This document shows, piece by piece, positions 25,524 through 36,557 of a stretch of DNA of 64,000 nt (positions are counted from its first letter, which is position 1; each line of letters opens with the position of its first letter). A program made the translations under genes and the position numbers. Source of the DNA: Coptis chinensis (taxonomy: Eukaryota; Streptophyta; Magnoliopsida; Ranunculales; Ranunculaceae); the NCBI GenBank assembly GCA_015680905.1, contig CM027382.1:4588001-4652000 (forward strand). The letters are read 5' to 3'. Below the pieces are notes generated by a model, which ran no database searches, had not been told where the DNA came from, and saw only the letters and a list, made by a program, of their open reading frames with translations.

Positions 25524-25943
25524 CTGATTATTAAAAGGAGACGACTGTAAAAACACCAGCAGCTTCTAGTACACAGCTTAAATTTGCAAACTTATTGTTT
25601 TTTTTTTTTTTAAGAAATTTGATTCAATCGCGAAAACTTGTGTAGAAGAAGAAGGTATCGACAGAGAGTAAAGGGAAGGAGTTTGTTTATAAAAGAGTCT
25701 TTTTTTTCTTCTTCGTCAAGATTTGGGTGGACTCTACTTTTGGGCCCATTATAGGATTGAGCCCAACTATTAAGTTCACCACAAGTGATATGTTCACCGC
25801 CCATCACAAACTGGTGAACTGAATAAAACAAACAAACCATTTTTCTTCTCTCCCACGCCAAAATAGTAGAAGAAAAATCATAAAAACTCCTGTGCTCACT
25901 CTCTCCCCGGCCTCTCTCTCACTTGTAGAGTGCATTTGATACT
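25524..25943. promoter_or_regulatory. RPN1 5' UTR/promoter, possibly bidirectional
   Basis: About 420 bp between the RPN1 ATG (minus) and a candidate first exon on the plus strand. Contains poly-T and CT-rich tracts typical of plant 5' leaders, including a CTCTCTC run near 25900-25920, and a TGGGCCCATTA motif near 25740 resembling site II/TCP-type elements of plant housekeeping genes. No firm TATA box was identified. The bidirectional reading depends on the plus-strand exon being real. Confidence 0.4.
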
Positions 25944-26045
25944 ATGTTGGCATTTTTCCAGTCTTCATTGAATTCATTGGGTACAACTTACCTTGCAAAA
26001 AAACAAAAGAGAAACATCTCCATTACAAGTTTGCAAATTGCAACG
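25944..26045 (+). CDS. Possible orphan first exon, divergent from RPN1
   Basis: ATG at 25944 follows a CT-rich leader. The frame runs exactly 34 codons to a good donor (ACG|GTAAGG at 26046). The translation (MLAFFQSSLNSLG then a Ser/Thr/Lys-rich stretch) resembles an organelle transit peptide in composition. No downstream exon could be found before the hAT element at 26336 or beyond it. It may be the remnant of a gene disrupted by insertions, or chance. No family assignment. Confidence 0.25.
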
Positions 26046-26335
26046 GTAAGGCTAATTGCCTCACACTTCGTTTACATGATTCATTTTTGCTCTCATTAGT
26101 TTTTCTTCTCAGTGATGAATATTATAAACTCGATTTTATAGGTTCATAACTCTTCTTCCACTCGGTGCATTACAATTTTTTTTTTACAATTTCTAAATTC
26201 AAAAGTGCTAAGAACATAGTTCTTTTTTCACCAACTTTATGAAGTGTTGTGTAGTCGAACATTTCAGTTGACTATTTCGTAATGGTTGCCATATGTAAGT
26301 AGGCCAATGTACTTCACCTGGTTAGTACTTCAAAC

Positions 26336-26776
26336 CATAGCTAGTAAATTCGTGGACGGCAAAAGTTCGGTACGTTAATTATTCGCCTAAGATTTAAAAT
26401 TTTCAACAATAATACTTTTAAATATTCGGTCCAATAAAACGCTAACGGTAAAAATATGATATCGTGTTTTAAAGCGGGTATAATCTGAATATATTTCTTT
26501 AAAATTGCTATATATTTTACATTTAAAATTTTGATATATAAGTATATAACGTTTTTATTTTTATTTTTACAATTTTATTCATGAAAAAATAATACAAATG
26601 TCATTTTATTCGCCAAACCTTATAATTCGTGAATAATTCACGAATAATTCGGCAATTATAAGCCCGACCCAACCAATTTCGCGAATTAAACCGTATCATT
26701 CAAAAATTCGCCGAATTATTCGTTTTATTCGCCAAACCTTATAATTCTTGAATAATTCAGCGAATTACTAGCTATG
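26336..26776. mobile_element. Non-autonomous hAT element with perfect target duplication
   Basis: A 441-bp element. It starts CATAGCTAGTAAATTCG and ends CGAATTACTAGCTATG, near-perfect 16-bp inverted termini. It is flanked by identical 8-bp repeats CTTCAAAC at 26328-26335 and 26777-26784. The interior is AT-rich with many ATTCG/CGAAT words in both orientations and one internally repeated block (TTCGCCAAACCTTATAATTC, twice, near 26610 and 26730). No ORF. The intact 8-bp duplication points to hAT-type insertion of moderate age or younger. Confidence 0.9.
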
Positions 26777-26784
26777 CTTCAAAC

Positions 26785-27129
26785 CACCACTTACCAACCT
26801 GCACTAGATCCAAACTATACTGAGTACCCAAACTTCAGAAAGGGGCAGAGACAGGACAAACTTCAAATGTTCACTTCACATTATTCTTCACATACAAGGT
26901 AAACAACACCAAATACCCACTTCCCATGCACGGAGTTGGTCTGGATTCATCATCAAAACAAATTTCTCTCTCTCCCTCCTCTCTCCCAAGTCGATCAATA
27001 ACAATGACAACAAAATAAAAATTGCTAACTTTATTTCAGTGACAACATTGTTACTAAACATTGATTGAAACATCTAAAAAGTGCAAAAAAGAAACTAGTG
27101 AAAGTGATCATCACTTGTCTAATACTATA
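26785..27129. other. Intergenic
   Basis: No gene seen between the hAT element and the OTU remnant. Probably includes downstream sequence of the MULE, but its terminal inverted repeat was not identified. Confidence 0.4.
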
Positions 27130-27767
27130 TGTTTTTTGGTTATTGGCATGATTCCGTCAAATGCCGCAAACCGAGCTTTGAAACGTGTCCTCCATGCTAT
27201 TGCACAATCTTGCGCATAGTTCTTCCAAGTAGCAAAGATTGGAGGAAGTGGACAATTTGGCTTCAAAAGAGCATGCATAAAATGGCACTTGTTAACGTAA
27301 GCAACGACAATGACAGTAGGTGCAGTTTTTGGGGGCGGTGGAGATTTCAACGGGAGACAAGTATACCAACCATCTTGAGAGAGGAGAACAATTCGCGGCA
27401 TTATAACAAGAAGCAACCAGAGGACCAGCATAGGCCATATTCATCCAGTTCTCAAAGTCATATGGACTCTTATCACAGTCTATCATATCATAAGCTCTTT
27501 TGTACTCTTTTTCATTCTCAAAAATAATTGTATAAAATTGTTTGTTGGCTACCAATTCGAGACGCAAATCATCACATACTTGTTTCCAATTCCCATGTCC
27601 CAACCCAAGTCCTAGCGTCCACAGCTCTATAACCACAATTACCATCCGGGCTAACGTCTAGAACATCTGCAATCAAGGCTTTGATTTCATCTTGAAATGA
27701 TGAAATGAAGTTCATGGCAGAAGTAGATTGCATTGAAGGGCCAATTTTAGCACAAGTCATGTCACAC
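27130..27767 (-). pseudogene. OTU cysteine-protease domain of a MULE, frameshifted
   Basis: Three overlapping minus-strand frames give consecutive pieces of an OTU-type domain. The first is VSPDGNCGYRAV (catalytic Asp/Cys box, near 27640). Next come WKQVCDDLRLEL and the DFENWMNMAYAGPLVASCYN segment, and finally KCHFMHALLKPNCPLPP with the catalytic His region (near 27250-27310). At least two frameshifts separate them (around 27600 and 27350). Such OTU domains follow the transposase in one class of plant Mutator-like elements. Here the matching transposase remnant (30362-32716) lies on the same strand on the other side of a 2.6-kb insertion. Non-functional. Confidence 0.75.
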
Positions 27768-30361
27768 CCCGAATTTCGACAGAATTCAGGAAAAACAATA
27801 TTTGTTCCCGACTCTTCGATTTTCGAGGTGTGATGCACTCTCAACTCCCAAAAATCCATAATCAGTTTAAATATGCGGATAATTAAAAACCAATAAAATT
27901 TTAAGATAAACAAAAGTCATCTTCATTACCGAAATTCACAAATCTGATTAAGTTACAAATCTCCTTTCAACCCTCTTTAGTTATAATTACAACTGGAAAT
28001 ATAAAACAACATTGTCTTCACTAAAATCTATTACACCTTAAGGGAAAACAAAGCATATTATGAATGCAACGCTAACGCAAATCACAAGTAGCAACCAACC
28101 TTCTTCAACATTAATCATGCAAAGACTTATCAATTATGTTTATTTAATGAACACACCCGATAAGCAAACATGCAAATCGGGTCAGCATTATAAACAATGC
28201 TGGTGTGAGTAGCCCTAAAATACAACATATACTTATACATATATTTACACAATAAATAAGACAGTTAGTTCCTCCACCGAGACGCCTTAACCTCCAACGA
28301 ATAATACAACATCCTTAAGTACAATAATTTAGGCAGGTAGTTCCTCCACTGAGGCGCCTTAACTTCTCACTAACCACACAACAAACCATACTCATAATGA
28401 ATAAGGCCAGTAGTTCCTCCATTGAGGCGCCTTAGGTTCTAACTAAACCAATAACCAGCCAAGTATATTCTATACTTACCGCATTTCATGCTCAATTACA
28501 AAGTGGGTCGTCTCTGCACAAGTAATTAGTTTGACCCACCCTTTTGCAAAACCACATACAATCATATATTTAAAGATATATCATTTACCAATATATTACC
28601 ATAATTATATTATTTAAGGCTTTCTTTGAGTGTCCCTAAAATCACGTCGTATCTATGTCTTACCTAGTTTCTCTGACTACTATAATCGCTACCCAACGCC
28701 GAACATGTACATCCACATGTCTCCCCTCACATAATGAACCACTCCGTGCGTAGCTACCCTAAGCGGGATATCGCATACCAGGTAACCCTCACACGAAAGC
28801 CATTATGTGAGTACTGCCACTATTCGGCATAAAAATATCGCGCGTCTTATTCTAATTTTGAGAACGGAATGATCAAGCCACTATTCGACTACGCCAGAAG
28901 GGCCATTCAGATTCACTGAAACATCAGAAGGGCCAATCATATCACATACGCCCATCACAAGGGCCAAATCACATGAGTTGTGGTAGTTAGGTTCTAGGAT
29001 TTTCGTTACGTAATTTATTCAGGTATCATACATTCATGTCTCATAATAATTCTTATTCTATCTCATGTCAGTATACTTAATTGTACTGAAACTCAACGTT
29101 TCTTGTTATAATAAAATCCACATTATCACGTGCCAATACTATTCATTGCACGATATCCAAGCATCTCTATATCAAAACTCAAATATATTTTTATTTCCCG
29201 TACCAATCATATATTGCACTACCCCATATGGAATATCTCTAGCCTTCGTAAATACTACAATTCATTTAAGTAGCAACTTATAATAGTAATCAATCATGTA
29301 ATGTATTCATTCAATATATTTATGTTAACTCAATTCATCATCAAAGCCCAATACTAAAGTCCATAAATCTAAGTCCGTATATAATTTAATTATCATAAAA
29401 ACGTATATAAGAATTCCCATCTTGTTACGTGTCAATATATTATATGTTTTACATACTACTCACGTCAAATCTTAATTAGATAATGACAAACCAATTTATA
29501 CAGACTTTCGCAATATTCTATCATTGGACTTGTCCATATAATTTACAACATAAAACGTAGCACAATTAAACAGTAAAAAGTCCACGCTCAAAGCCCAAAA
29601 CCACCCAAAAGTCCAAATATTTAAAGACCCCATTGGATCTATTTTAAGTCTTATGGACTGCCCCAAACAATATTAGAAACTAGCCCCAAACAATTAAGTG
29701 ATTCGGCCCAAAGAAAGCTAATTGAAAATGGCCCAAACCACTAACTAACTTAGTCCGGCCCAAGACGAAAATCTAAACCCAAAAACTGAAACCGGCCCAA
29801 ACCAAATAGATTTCGGCCCAAGGCCCATGAACCAAACAGTCGACTCCCTCACCTCACCAGCTCCAGCGCCAGCAGCCTCTTCCACCACCAGCCACCACCG
29901 TATTCTCCTCTGTACCACCCCCTCATCCCAGCGGTTGGACTCCTCCCGAAAAATCCAACTTGCCGATACCACCCGATTGAAATTCCAGTACCCTTCCAAA
30001 ATCTGCGTTTTGACGCCATTAATGGACCTTCGAGCTTCAACAGCACCTCCCCACTTTCCAGCACTCAATCCCTCGCTACAACCAACCATACCACAACAAA
30101 ACAATAATCCGGACGATTTCTTGCGAGGCCATTAACGCCCTCTCAAGCTCCAACAACACACCCTAATTTCCATCCCGACGTCCCCCGACATCAACCAAAT
30201 CAAAATAAAATCAACCCACACAACAACAGTATAGCAGTTTCAAACCATATACAGGACAAATGTTGGTTTGGCTCGGGCCCAAAAATTAGGCCCACGTATC
30301 CCAAATCCAATTCAATAAATTTTAAATAAATAAATAAATTAATTTAAATACGGGCGTTACA
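27768..30361. mobile_element. LTR-retrotransposon-like insertion inside the MULE, no coding capacity
   Basis: About 2.6 kb of unrelated sequence separates the MULE AT-hook segment from its OTU segment, both minus strand. The ends read TGTCACACCCCGAATTTCG on the left and ...CGGGCGTTACA on the right. These are the TG...CA and TGT(A/C)AC(A/G)CCC-type ends typical of some plant Ty3/gypsy LTRs. No gag-pol ORF is present, so it could be a long solo LTR or a large non-autonomous derivative. The flanking 5-mers do not match, so the target duplication is unconfirmed. Inside are a tandem repeat (28262-28440) and a cluster of GGCCCAAA-type words (29585-29830). Confidence 0.6.
28262..28440. repeat. Three tandem copies of a TAGTTCCTCCAC(T/C)GAG motif unit
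   Basis: The block TAGTTCCTCCAxxGAGxCGCC followed by TTA occurs three times, at about 28266, 28339 and 28411, with a spacing of about 72 bp. Intervening sequence is less conserved. The repeats lie inside the LTR-like insertion. No function is apparent. Confidence 0.75.
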
Positions 30362-32716
30362 ATACTCTTTCAATTTTGGCTTGTTAGGTGCACTTGGCGA
30401 TGGAACAAGCATTGAACTAGTGGACGCAACCTCGGGTGTTCCGAGTACATGTTCAAAATATGAAGGATATCGTTTTGTTGAAGACTCGGCCTGTGATACC
30501 TTCTTTTGCGTGCTACCTTTCGGTCGACCTCTTGTTTTTATCTTTTCTTTAGGCTCAACCAACCAAGAAGCTTATGGATGCGTAATTTCTTTAAGTTTCT
30601 TCAATAGGTATTCCTTGTAACTATCGTCACCATTTTCAAAGCGTTTGACAATGCTTACAATTGCAGGGTGCAAGTCAAGATCCCCTTAGACTCTAGGTGT
30701 GGGAACTCCTGATAACCTTTTCCAAAAATAATGCACCTTATCCAATGGGATTGGTTTTTGGAGTTGATCATAACCAATAATTTCACAAGCACAAGGTAAG
30801 CCATGAGTGCATCGCAATACACATCCGCAGTCTTTAGGATCCATACCCATTGACCTACCACGCTTTCTCTCTTCAAAATCATCTCTATTGCATCTTTAGA
30901 AACAAAACCCCTCAATTCAGCCATAGTTAAAAGCCTAAAATCATGTCTGACATTGTTCAAACTTCGCTCAAATGATGCATAAATCTCTATTAGTTGCTCG
31001 GTTACCATTAAGTGCATTGACTGACCAACGAAGTCTGACGTTGACATATGGCCCATGTACCTTTTCAATTTGGCATGTGCACTCTCCACTCGATTAGTAG
31101 TAGTGCAACCCAAGTGCAAGCAGTTATCAATCCAAGCCGAAACAAATTCCTTTTTGTGTGGCACCCAAGTCTTTTTTATGTAATCAAGGAGCTGTGGAAA
31201 TTCTTGGTAGTCTCTGTCCAAAGCTTCCAAGTGTAAATTGTATTCATCGACGGTGCCAGACGTCATTACCTTTTTCCAGTCTTCATTGAAAGATTTCCAT
31301 ATCTCATCATCATGGAGAAGTTTCTTATCCTTACCCAATATATTTGTCTCAATGTGCCACCGACACAACATACGACTCGCACTTGGGAAAATCTTTTCTA
31401 TGCCATTCACTAATGCCAATTCCCCATGTGTTACTATCACTGACAGAAGTATCTCAATATCGAGTAAAGAGTGCAATCGACCTAATGCCCAATGGTAGTT
31501 ATCTTCCTTCTCTTTCTCAAACATTGCAAAACAAACTGAAAATGTCTTCATAGTCAAAGTCACCCCAACTACCTCAAACAATGGCCACCGATACCTATTG
31601 GTCTTGTATGTAGAATCCATAACCAATACTAGAGGGAAGCACTTAACTAGTTCTATAGACTTAGGATGAGCCCAAAACAAGTTTGTCACAACATTAGTAT
31701 CTTTCTCCCATCGATTCCACTCATAATATCCGTTCTCATCCAAGGTAGTCATTAGATATTGCATATGTGATCTTCCGCCTCTTTCATTTCATCTCAACTT
31801 GGCACGATGGTTGTAAATGTGTTGCTTTGTACTTTTGTTGTTTTTATCCCGCTCTTTGATGACATTAAGTATCTGACTCGGCCTAACACCATTCCTAGTC
31901 ATTTCAAAAGTAAGTTGTGCTTCGTCGGATGTTAGTCTACCTACATAAGAATGACCCTCCAAGTGGGTCGCCAAGTGATGGTTGTGATGACCACAATCAA
32001 CACTCACTTTCCATTTGTCATCAGGGCCTGACAAGTGAATCCCTCGAAGCAAGAAAGGACAATCATACCTTTTTGTTCCAGACTTCCTCTTTCGCTTTTT
32101 ATTATTATCTCCTTGAACTTCACTAGATTTGTTAGCTTCCTCTTCAGTTTGGTTCGGTTTCTTTTGTGGTTAGTTGGAACTTCCCATACCTCTCACAAGC
32201 AAGCAATAATATAGGAGTTCTTCCCGGATGAGCATAATAAGATCTCTTTATAACAATAATATAACCAAATTCTTTACCAGTGTTTCTAGCCCACGTAATA
32301 AGATCGTTGCGACTCTCGAAAACCTAAAAACGAGAATATACATTAGTTATCGTATATACATCAAACAACATATATTTATTTCATAATGAAATAGCAACAA
32401 AATGTACCATATTAGTAGAAAATTTCATTGTCAGATCAACATATATTGGTTCATTATGCTGTAAACTTTCGTTTGGTACATCCTATAACAAACATTATAA
32501 TTAAAATATAGTTGCATTAGACAAAAATGGATAACGAGTTAGGTTTAACAAAAAAGCAATACTCAAATTTACCTGTAAAACTTCTTCCATGCTAAATGAT
32601 ATTGGTTCGACATTTACAGTCGAGACTTCATTAATTATTTGACTACTAACAGTACGTGGAAAATGTTGCATCATCTCTACACTATCTTTCATAGTTTCTT
32701 CGGTATTGTCTTCCAT
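30362..32716 (-). pseudogene. Mutator-like (MULE) transposase, decayed
   Basis: Start region MEDNTEETMKDSVEM at 32716, followed by a probable intron (donor after the STNM codons near 32410, acceptor before VFESRNDL near 32322). A DNA-binding-like N-terminal part (KRYDCPFLLRGIHLSG, CGHHNH near 32000) precedes the MULE transposase core at 31764-30655. The core shows LVMDSTYKTNRYRWPLFEV (first catalytic Asp), LCRWHIETNI and TNRVESAHAKLKRYM (catalytic Glu region). An AT-hook (KTRGRPKGS) lies near 30530. Stops interrupt the frame near 32140 and 31790, and near 30690 after the SWIM-like region. The expected T-D-R-E second catalytic Asp reads THGE. Dead. It continues into the OTU remnant at 27130-27767. 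Confidence 0.85.
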
Positions 32717-32865
32717 TATAAATCCAAACAAAACTTTTCAATTGTTTAGTTAGGGTTTTGGTGGAGATAGTGAGAGGAAAAAATACAGTTTTTAGAAATA
32801 GTGGGAAAACGAAAAAAAAAAAAAAAGTGGGAAAACAGAAAGAGAAGACCGGGGTGAGTATATAT

Positions 32866-34016
32866 TGTAGGAACCGTTATTTCAGAACGAATATTTCTAC
32901 AAACCGCGGGGAACCACGCGCAGCGGAATCAATGGATTCTCACGATTTGGATAGAGAACATACCTTTTAGATCCGGTTTAGATAACTCTGAGAATCCAAG
33001 CTTTATCAAATCCAAAATCAACAATCAACCCCTTGATCTTCTGTTGTATTCATTTAGAATAGATTGGACGTTGTGTGGACAACGATCTACCAATCCCCTT
33101 CTTTCTCTCAAGATCATAAACGAATTCAGATCTACTTTTCTTGCCTCTTTTTCAGAACCAGTGAATAGTGAATTTCAGTCAGAGAGAAAGAGTATTCTAT
33201 TTATAGGCTACAACAAAGACCATGAGGAGAAATTAGGGTTGGGCCTCCTGACGGGCTTGGGCTTCCCATGTTCTCCCCGAACACACGGCCCAAGTCCGTC
33301 AACAAATGACTTATTCCACTAAAAGTCATTGTTGCACTACCGCCCTAATCCCAAATTACGTGTCAGCGTTTATGGGCTCCATATTATATGCTCGTTGATC
33401 TCCCCATGTTTAAGATATCGAATGTCCGTTGATTAAGTCAAGTTATTGACAACTACATTAATCAACTTCTTATGTCATTAAGTAGTACCACTCAACCTCA
33501 TTGTCATGTCGGAATAAATCTACCTGCAGGGTTTACATGACAATCTTTTTGAGCTCCTCAAGGGGACATCATCAACCCGACTTATGGGGACGATTCCTTC
33601 TATAATCGGCAAAGACACCTTACATACAATGTCATTACCCAATCCATCGAGTTTGTTGATTCACCAATGAATCTCACTCATTGATGATTTAAAGTAATGT
33701 ACAATGCACGTAAGTGCCCGTTATTATATCCGGATTAGGAGGACAAGTATCCATAATAACATAGGCGTTTGTTCTCTTATATAGTCAGTATAAGGAGAAA
33801 CAACCTCACTTGGTCCTGTTCAATACACACAAAGTGTACTAGTGTAATCATATAGTCAAGATAGACTAATACCAGATTATACTACAACCGTACCAATGGT
33901 TTGTCCAAATCCATCTAGGTTATGAACGATTACTTATACTTTATAAGGTACAGATGATATGATCTTCTGTGTGTCCACACCATATCATCTACAACATAAA
34001 GTATTAGACACATGCA
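32866..34016 (-). mobile_element. Probable solo LTR inserted upstream of the MULE transposase
   Basis: About 1.15 kb without ORFs. It is bounded by TGTAGGAACCG on the left and ...CACATGCA on the right. Read on the minus strand this is TGCATGTG...GGTTCCTACA, a TG...CA LTR. Flanking 5-mers are TATAT (32861-32865) and TATAA (34017-34021), a 4/5 match to a target duplication. On the minus strand a TATAAATAG motif near 33200 would be the LTR promoter, followed by a CT-rich leader and a CGCGCAGCGG-type block near the 3' end. No internal coding domain or second LTR was found, so it is interpreted as a solo LTR. The 92-aa plus ORF here is spurious. Confidence 0.55.
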
Positions 34017-34339
34017 TATAACTAATAACATGTATAATATGCATAACATTTGCCCATATGATTCTCATTCAAAATATAAAGAATTAGAGTTAATACAAAA
34101 GTAATGCTTTTAGTATATAACCCTATCATATATGAAAGTACACAGAACCTTATTTTTGGCAAGAACAGGAATGCTATTATTTTAATAAGGGGTGAGAATA
34201 TTACCACCCTTTAAGTTTTAGGCAGGGTTGACCAATAATTATGGTTTTAGGACAAAAACGGGTTGACATCAGAATATGTCATTAATAATTTCGCTATAAT
34301 GACATTTTCGGGCTGACATCAGCAAGTTATTTTTTATTA

Positions 34340-34656
34340 ATACCAATTATGACGTTCTTTGATATACATGCAAACACTACTATGTATGTATGATATGTAC
34401 TGCATGTAAATATCAATATATACACACCATTATGTATGTGTATAATACATGTGCAAACATCATTATGCATGTGTATATATGTGCATAACATACATGGAAA
34501 CACTACTATGCATGTGTATACCACACATGCACACATTATTATGCATGTGTGTAACAAACATGCAAACACTACAACTACACATGAATATACCATTATGCAT
34601 GTGTCCAACAAATATGCAAACACCACTATGCATGTATGATATGCACTGCATGTGTC
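34340..34656. repeat. CATGCA/ATGCATGTGT-rich minisatellite
   Basis: Irregular tandem units built around ATGCATGTGT(A/C), CATGCAAACAC and CATTATGCATG recur at roughly 30-60-bp spacing. Both strands stay open over about 300 bp with His/Met/Cys/Thr-rich translations because of the periodicity. The tract resumes after a hAT insertion (CATGTGTCCAACAAATAT at 35495). CATGCA is the core of the RY element bound by plant B3 factors, but here it is more likely a by-product of the repeat. Confidence 0.75.
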
Positions 34657-35494
34657 CAGTGCTGGCTCAACCCTTAAGCGAGTTAGGCGGCCGCCTAAGG
34701 CCTCAAATTTGGAAGGCGTCATATTTCCTAATTTATCAACATATTTGTTTATTATTACCTAATTTTATAAATAAAAAAACACTAAAAAGGATATGATAGT
34801 CAATTTGTTTACAATTGGGTTTTCTATCCACGAACTAAATTTCGGAGTGAATTAATGTGGAGTGTATACAATCCAATAGTCCACCACACAACTGACATCT
34901 CGATGTATTAATATGAATCCAATGGCTACAAATGCATAGTAATTTCATTTCAGTTTTTATAGGAGTGTGCTCATTTAATCAAATTGTTTCATTAGAAGAA
35001 TAAAAACAAATGGGAAATCCCACGTTTAGTGAAAGAATCTCCACATTCTATGTCATTTTCTTATTCTCTCTCTTAATTAAACTCTCTTAATTAAAGAAAT
35101 TGTCATTACACTTCTCTCATTAAATCTTTCTCTCTCACTTGTTATATTTCACCAATTTTAAGTTTAACCATTTGTCAATTTCACTTTTGAGTTCTAAACT
35201 GCTAATCATCAATTCATCATCTAATACTCACAATTTTTGTGAAATTTGATTTTTTTTTCTTTATTTCAATATGAATCTATTATTTTTTTTATTTATAGTT
35301 TTGATGTTTATTTGGTTACGTTATTGTTGTTTTTTCGTTCGATTTGAGTCATGATACTAGATTTTCGCTCTTAATTTATAATAAAATTGTAAATATATAG
35401 TGAATTTTTTTGGTGATTATAGATGGCCTAGGAAATAAAGGCCTCGCAAATAAAGGCCTTGCCTAAGGCCACATTTTGGCTTGAGCCGGCCCTG
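34657..35494. mobile_element. Non-autonomous hAT element inserted in the minisatellite
   Basis: An 838-bp element. It begins CAGTGCTGGCTCAACC and ends GGCTTGAGCCGGCCCTG, imperfect inverted termini. It is flanked by 8-bp duplications CATGTGTC at 34649-34656 and 35495-35502. Subterminal GCCTAAGGCC words occur near both ends (about 34693 and 35463). The interior is AT-rich with no transposase. Its termini resemble those of the small element at 1159-1335, so both may use the same transposase family. The caveat is that CATGTGTC also belongs to the surrounding minisatellite unit. Confidence 0.85.
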
Positions 35495-35502
35495 CATGTG
35501 TC

Positions 35503-36550
35503 CAACAAATATATTAGTTCTGATGCTCAAACATTATAGCCGCCATTTTGTTGTTGATTGTCATAACTTTATTCACTATTATCGTCTTCTTCTTCATCAT
35601 GCTCATCATTAGTTTCATAATTCATGACTTCTCTTGACGTGTCATAATTATTCAAAACACTATGTGCATGACAATAATCATCATTTGGAGTACACTTCAA
35701 CTTTATACAGTGAGTTGTTTCTCCACTACTATAGCAACATCATAGGCTCGGATCTATGTCTTCTTCATTTTGTTCTCTAGAAACTTTGGATTTCAACTTC
35801 CTCTGACGATACGTTTACACCAACAAACAATAATACAATACAAATGATTGAAAATTTTTCGAAAATTAATCAACTTTTTTAATGTAATAACCCTAAAAAA
35901 TTCATGATACTTCATTCGCTAATTTCATGCAAATACAACACACATGCAAATAAATTTATACATGTGTGTTAGAACATGCAAACAACTTTATGAATGTAAA
36001 TTCATTGCTCAAATTAGTTGTAAATAAAAATAAAAATTGAATAACAACATGCCAATTATATACATATATATTTACATACAATAAAAATGTAAATAAGATA
36101 AATCACAAAAGCTAGAGTTTTACCTTTAATGGTAATTCATATTTTCATTGTATAAATTTTTATTCCTTCCCAAATCTTCATCATTATGTTAATCCGAACT
36201 TTTCATTATCAAATTGTTAGAAATTAGGGTTTTCAAATTTCTTAAATTAACAAAGGTGGATGGTGAGATGAGGTTGTAATAAGAATCTACAAAACTAACA
36301 ATAGTGGCTTTTGAGCTTTCATTCGCTGAAGAAGAAACAAAAGAGTTTGCAACTGGTTCAAAATTAAGAGTTGGGTTTAAAACAGAAGGGGTTCAAAAAA
36401 GAAAGGCAATACCGTTGAAAAGAGTTGGGTTCAAAAGCAATAAATGGTAATACCGTATTTGCAACCGGTTTGTCCTGGATCCTTAATTATCTGCGGAACC
36501 AAACTAGAAACGAAATTAAAACACAATTGCCATACGGGCTCGTTTTCTGT
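35503..36550. other. Intergenic, possible transposon coding relic on minus strand
   Basis: No intact gene. Between about 35830 and 35580 the minus strand shows broken frames with an acidic Asp/Glu-rich end and a Cys/His-containing stretch. This suggests a decayed transposon protein, but it is too damaged to assign. The rest is AT-rich. Confidence 0.35.
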
Positions 36551-36557
36551 ATATAAT

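Noticed and set aside
28262..28440. Regularly spaced repeats, considered as a CRISPR-like array
   Set aside because: Only three imperfect units in a plant LTR-like element; CRISPR arrays do not occur in nuclear plant DNA.
29745..30135. Overlapping ORFs on both strands (119 aa and 102 aa)
   Set aside because: They lie in the GC-richer end of an LTR-like insertion. Both strands are open because of composition, and no domain is visible.
34327..34796. Long overlapping ORFs on both strands with Cys/Met/His repeats
   Set aside because: Produced by the periodic CATGCA minisatellite, not by coding selection.
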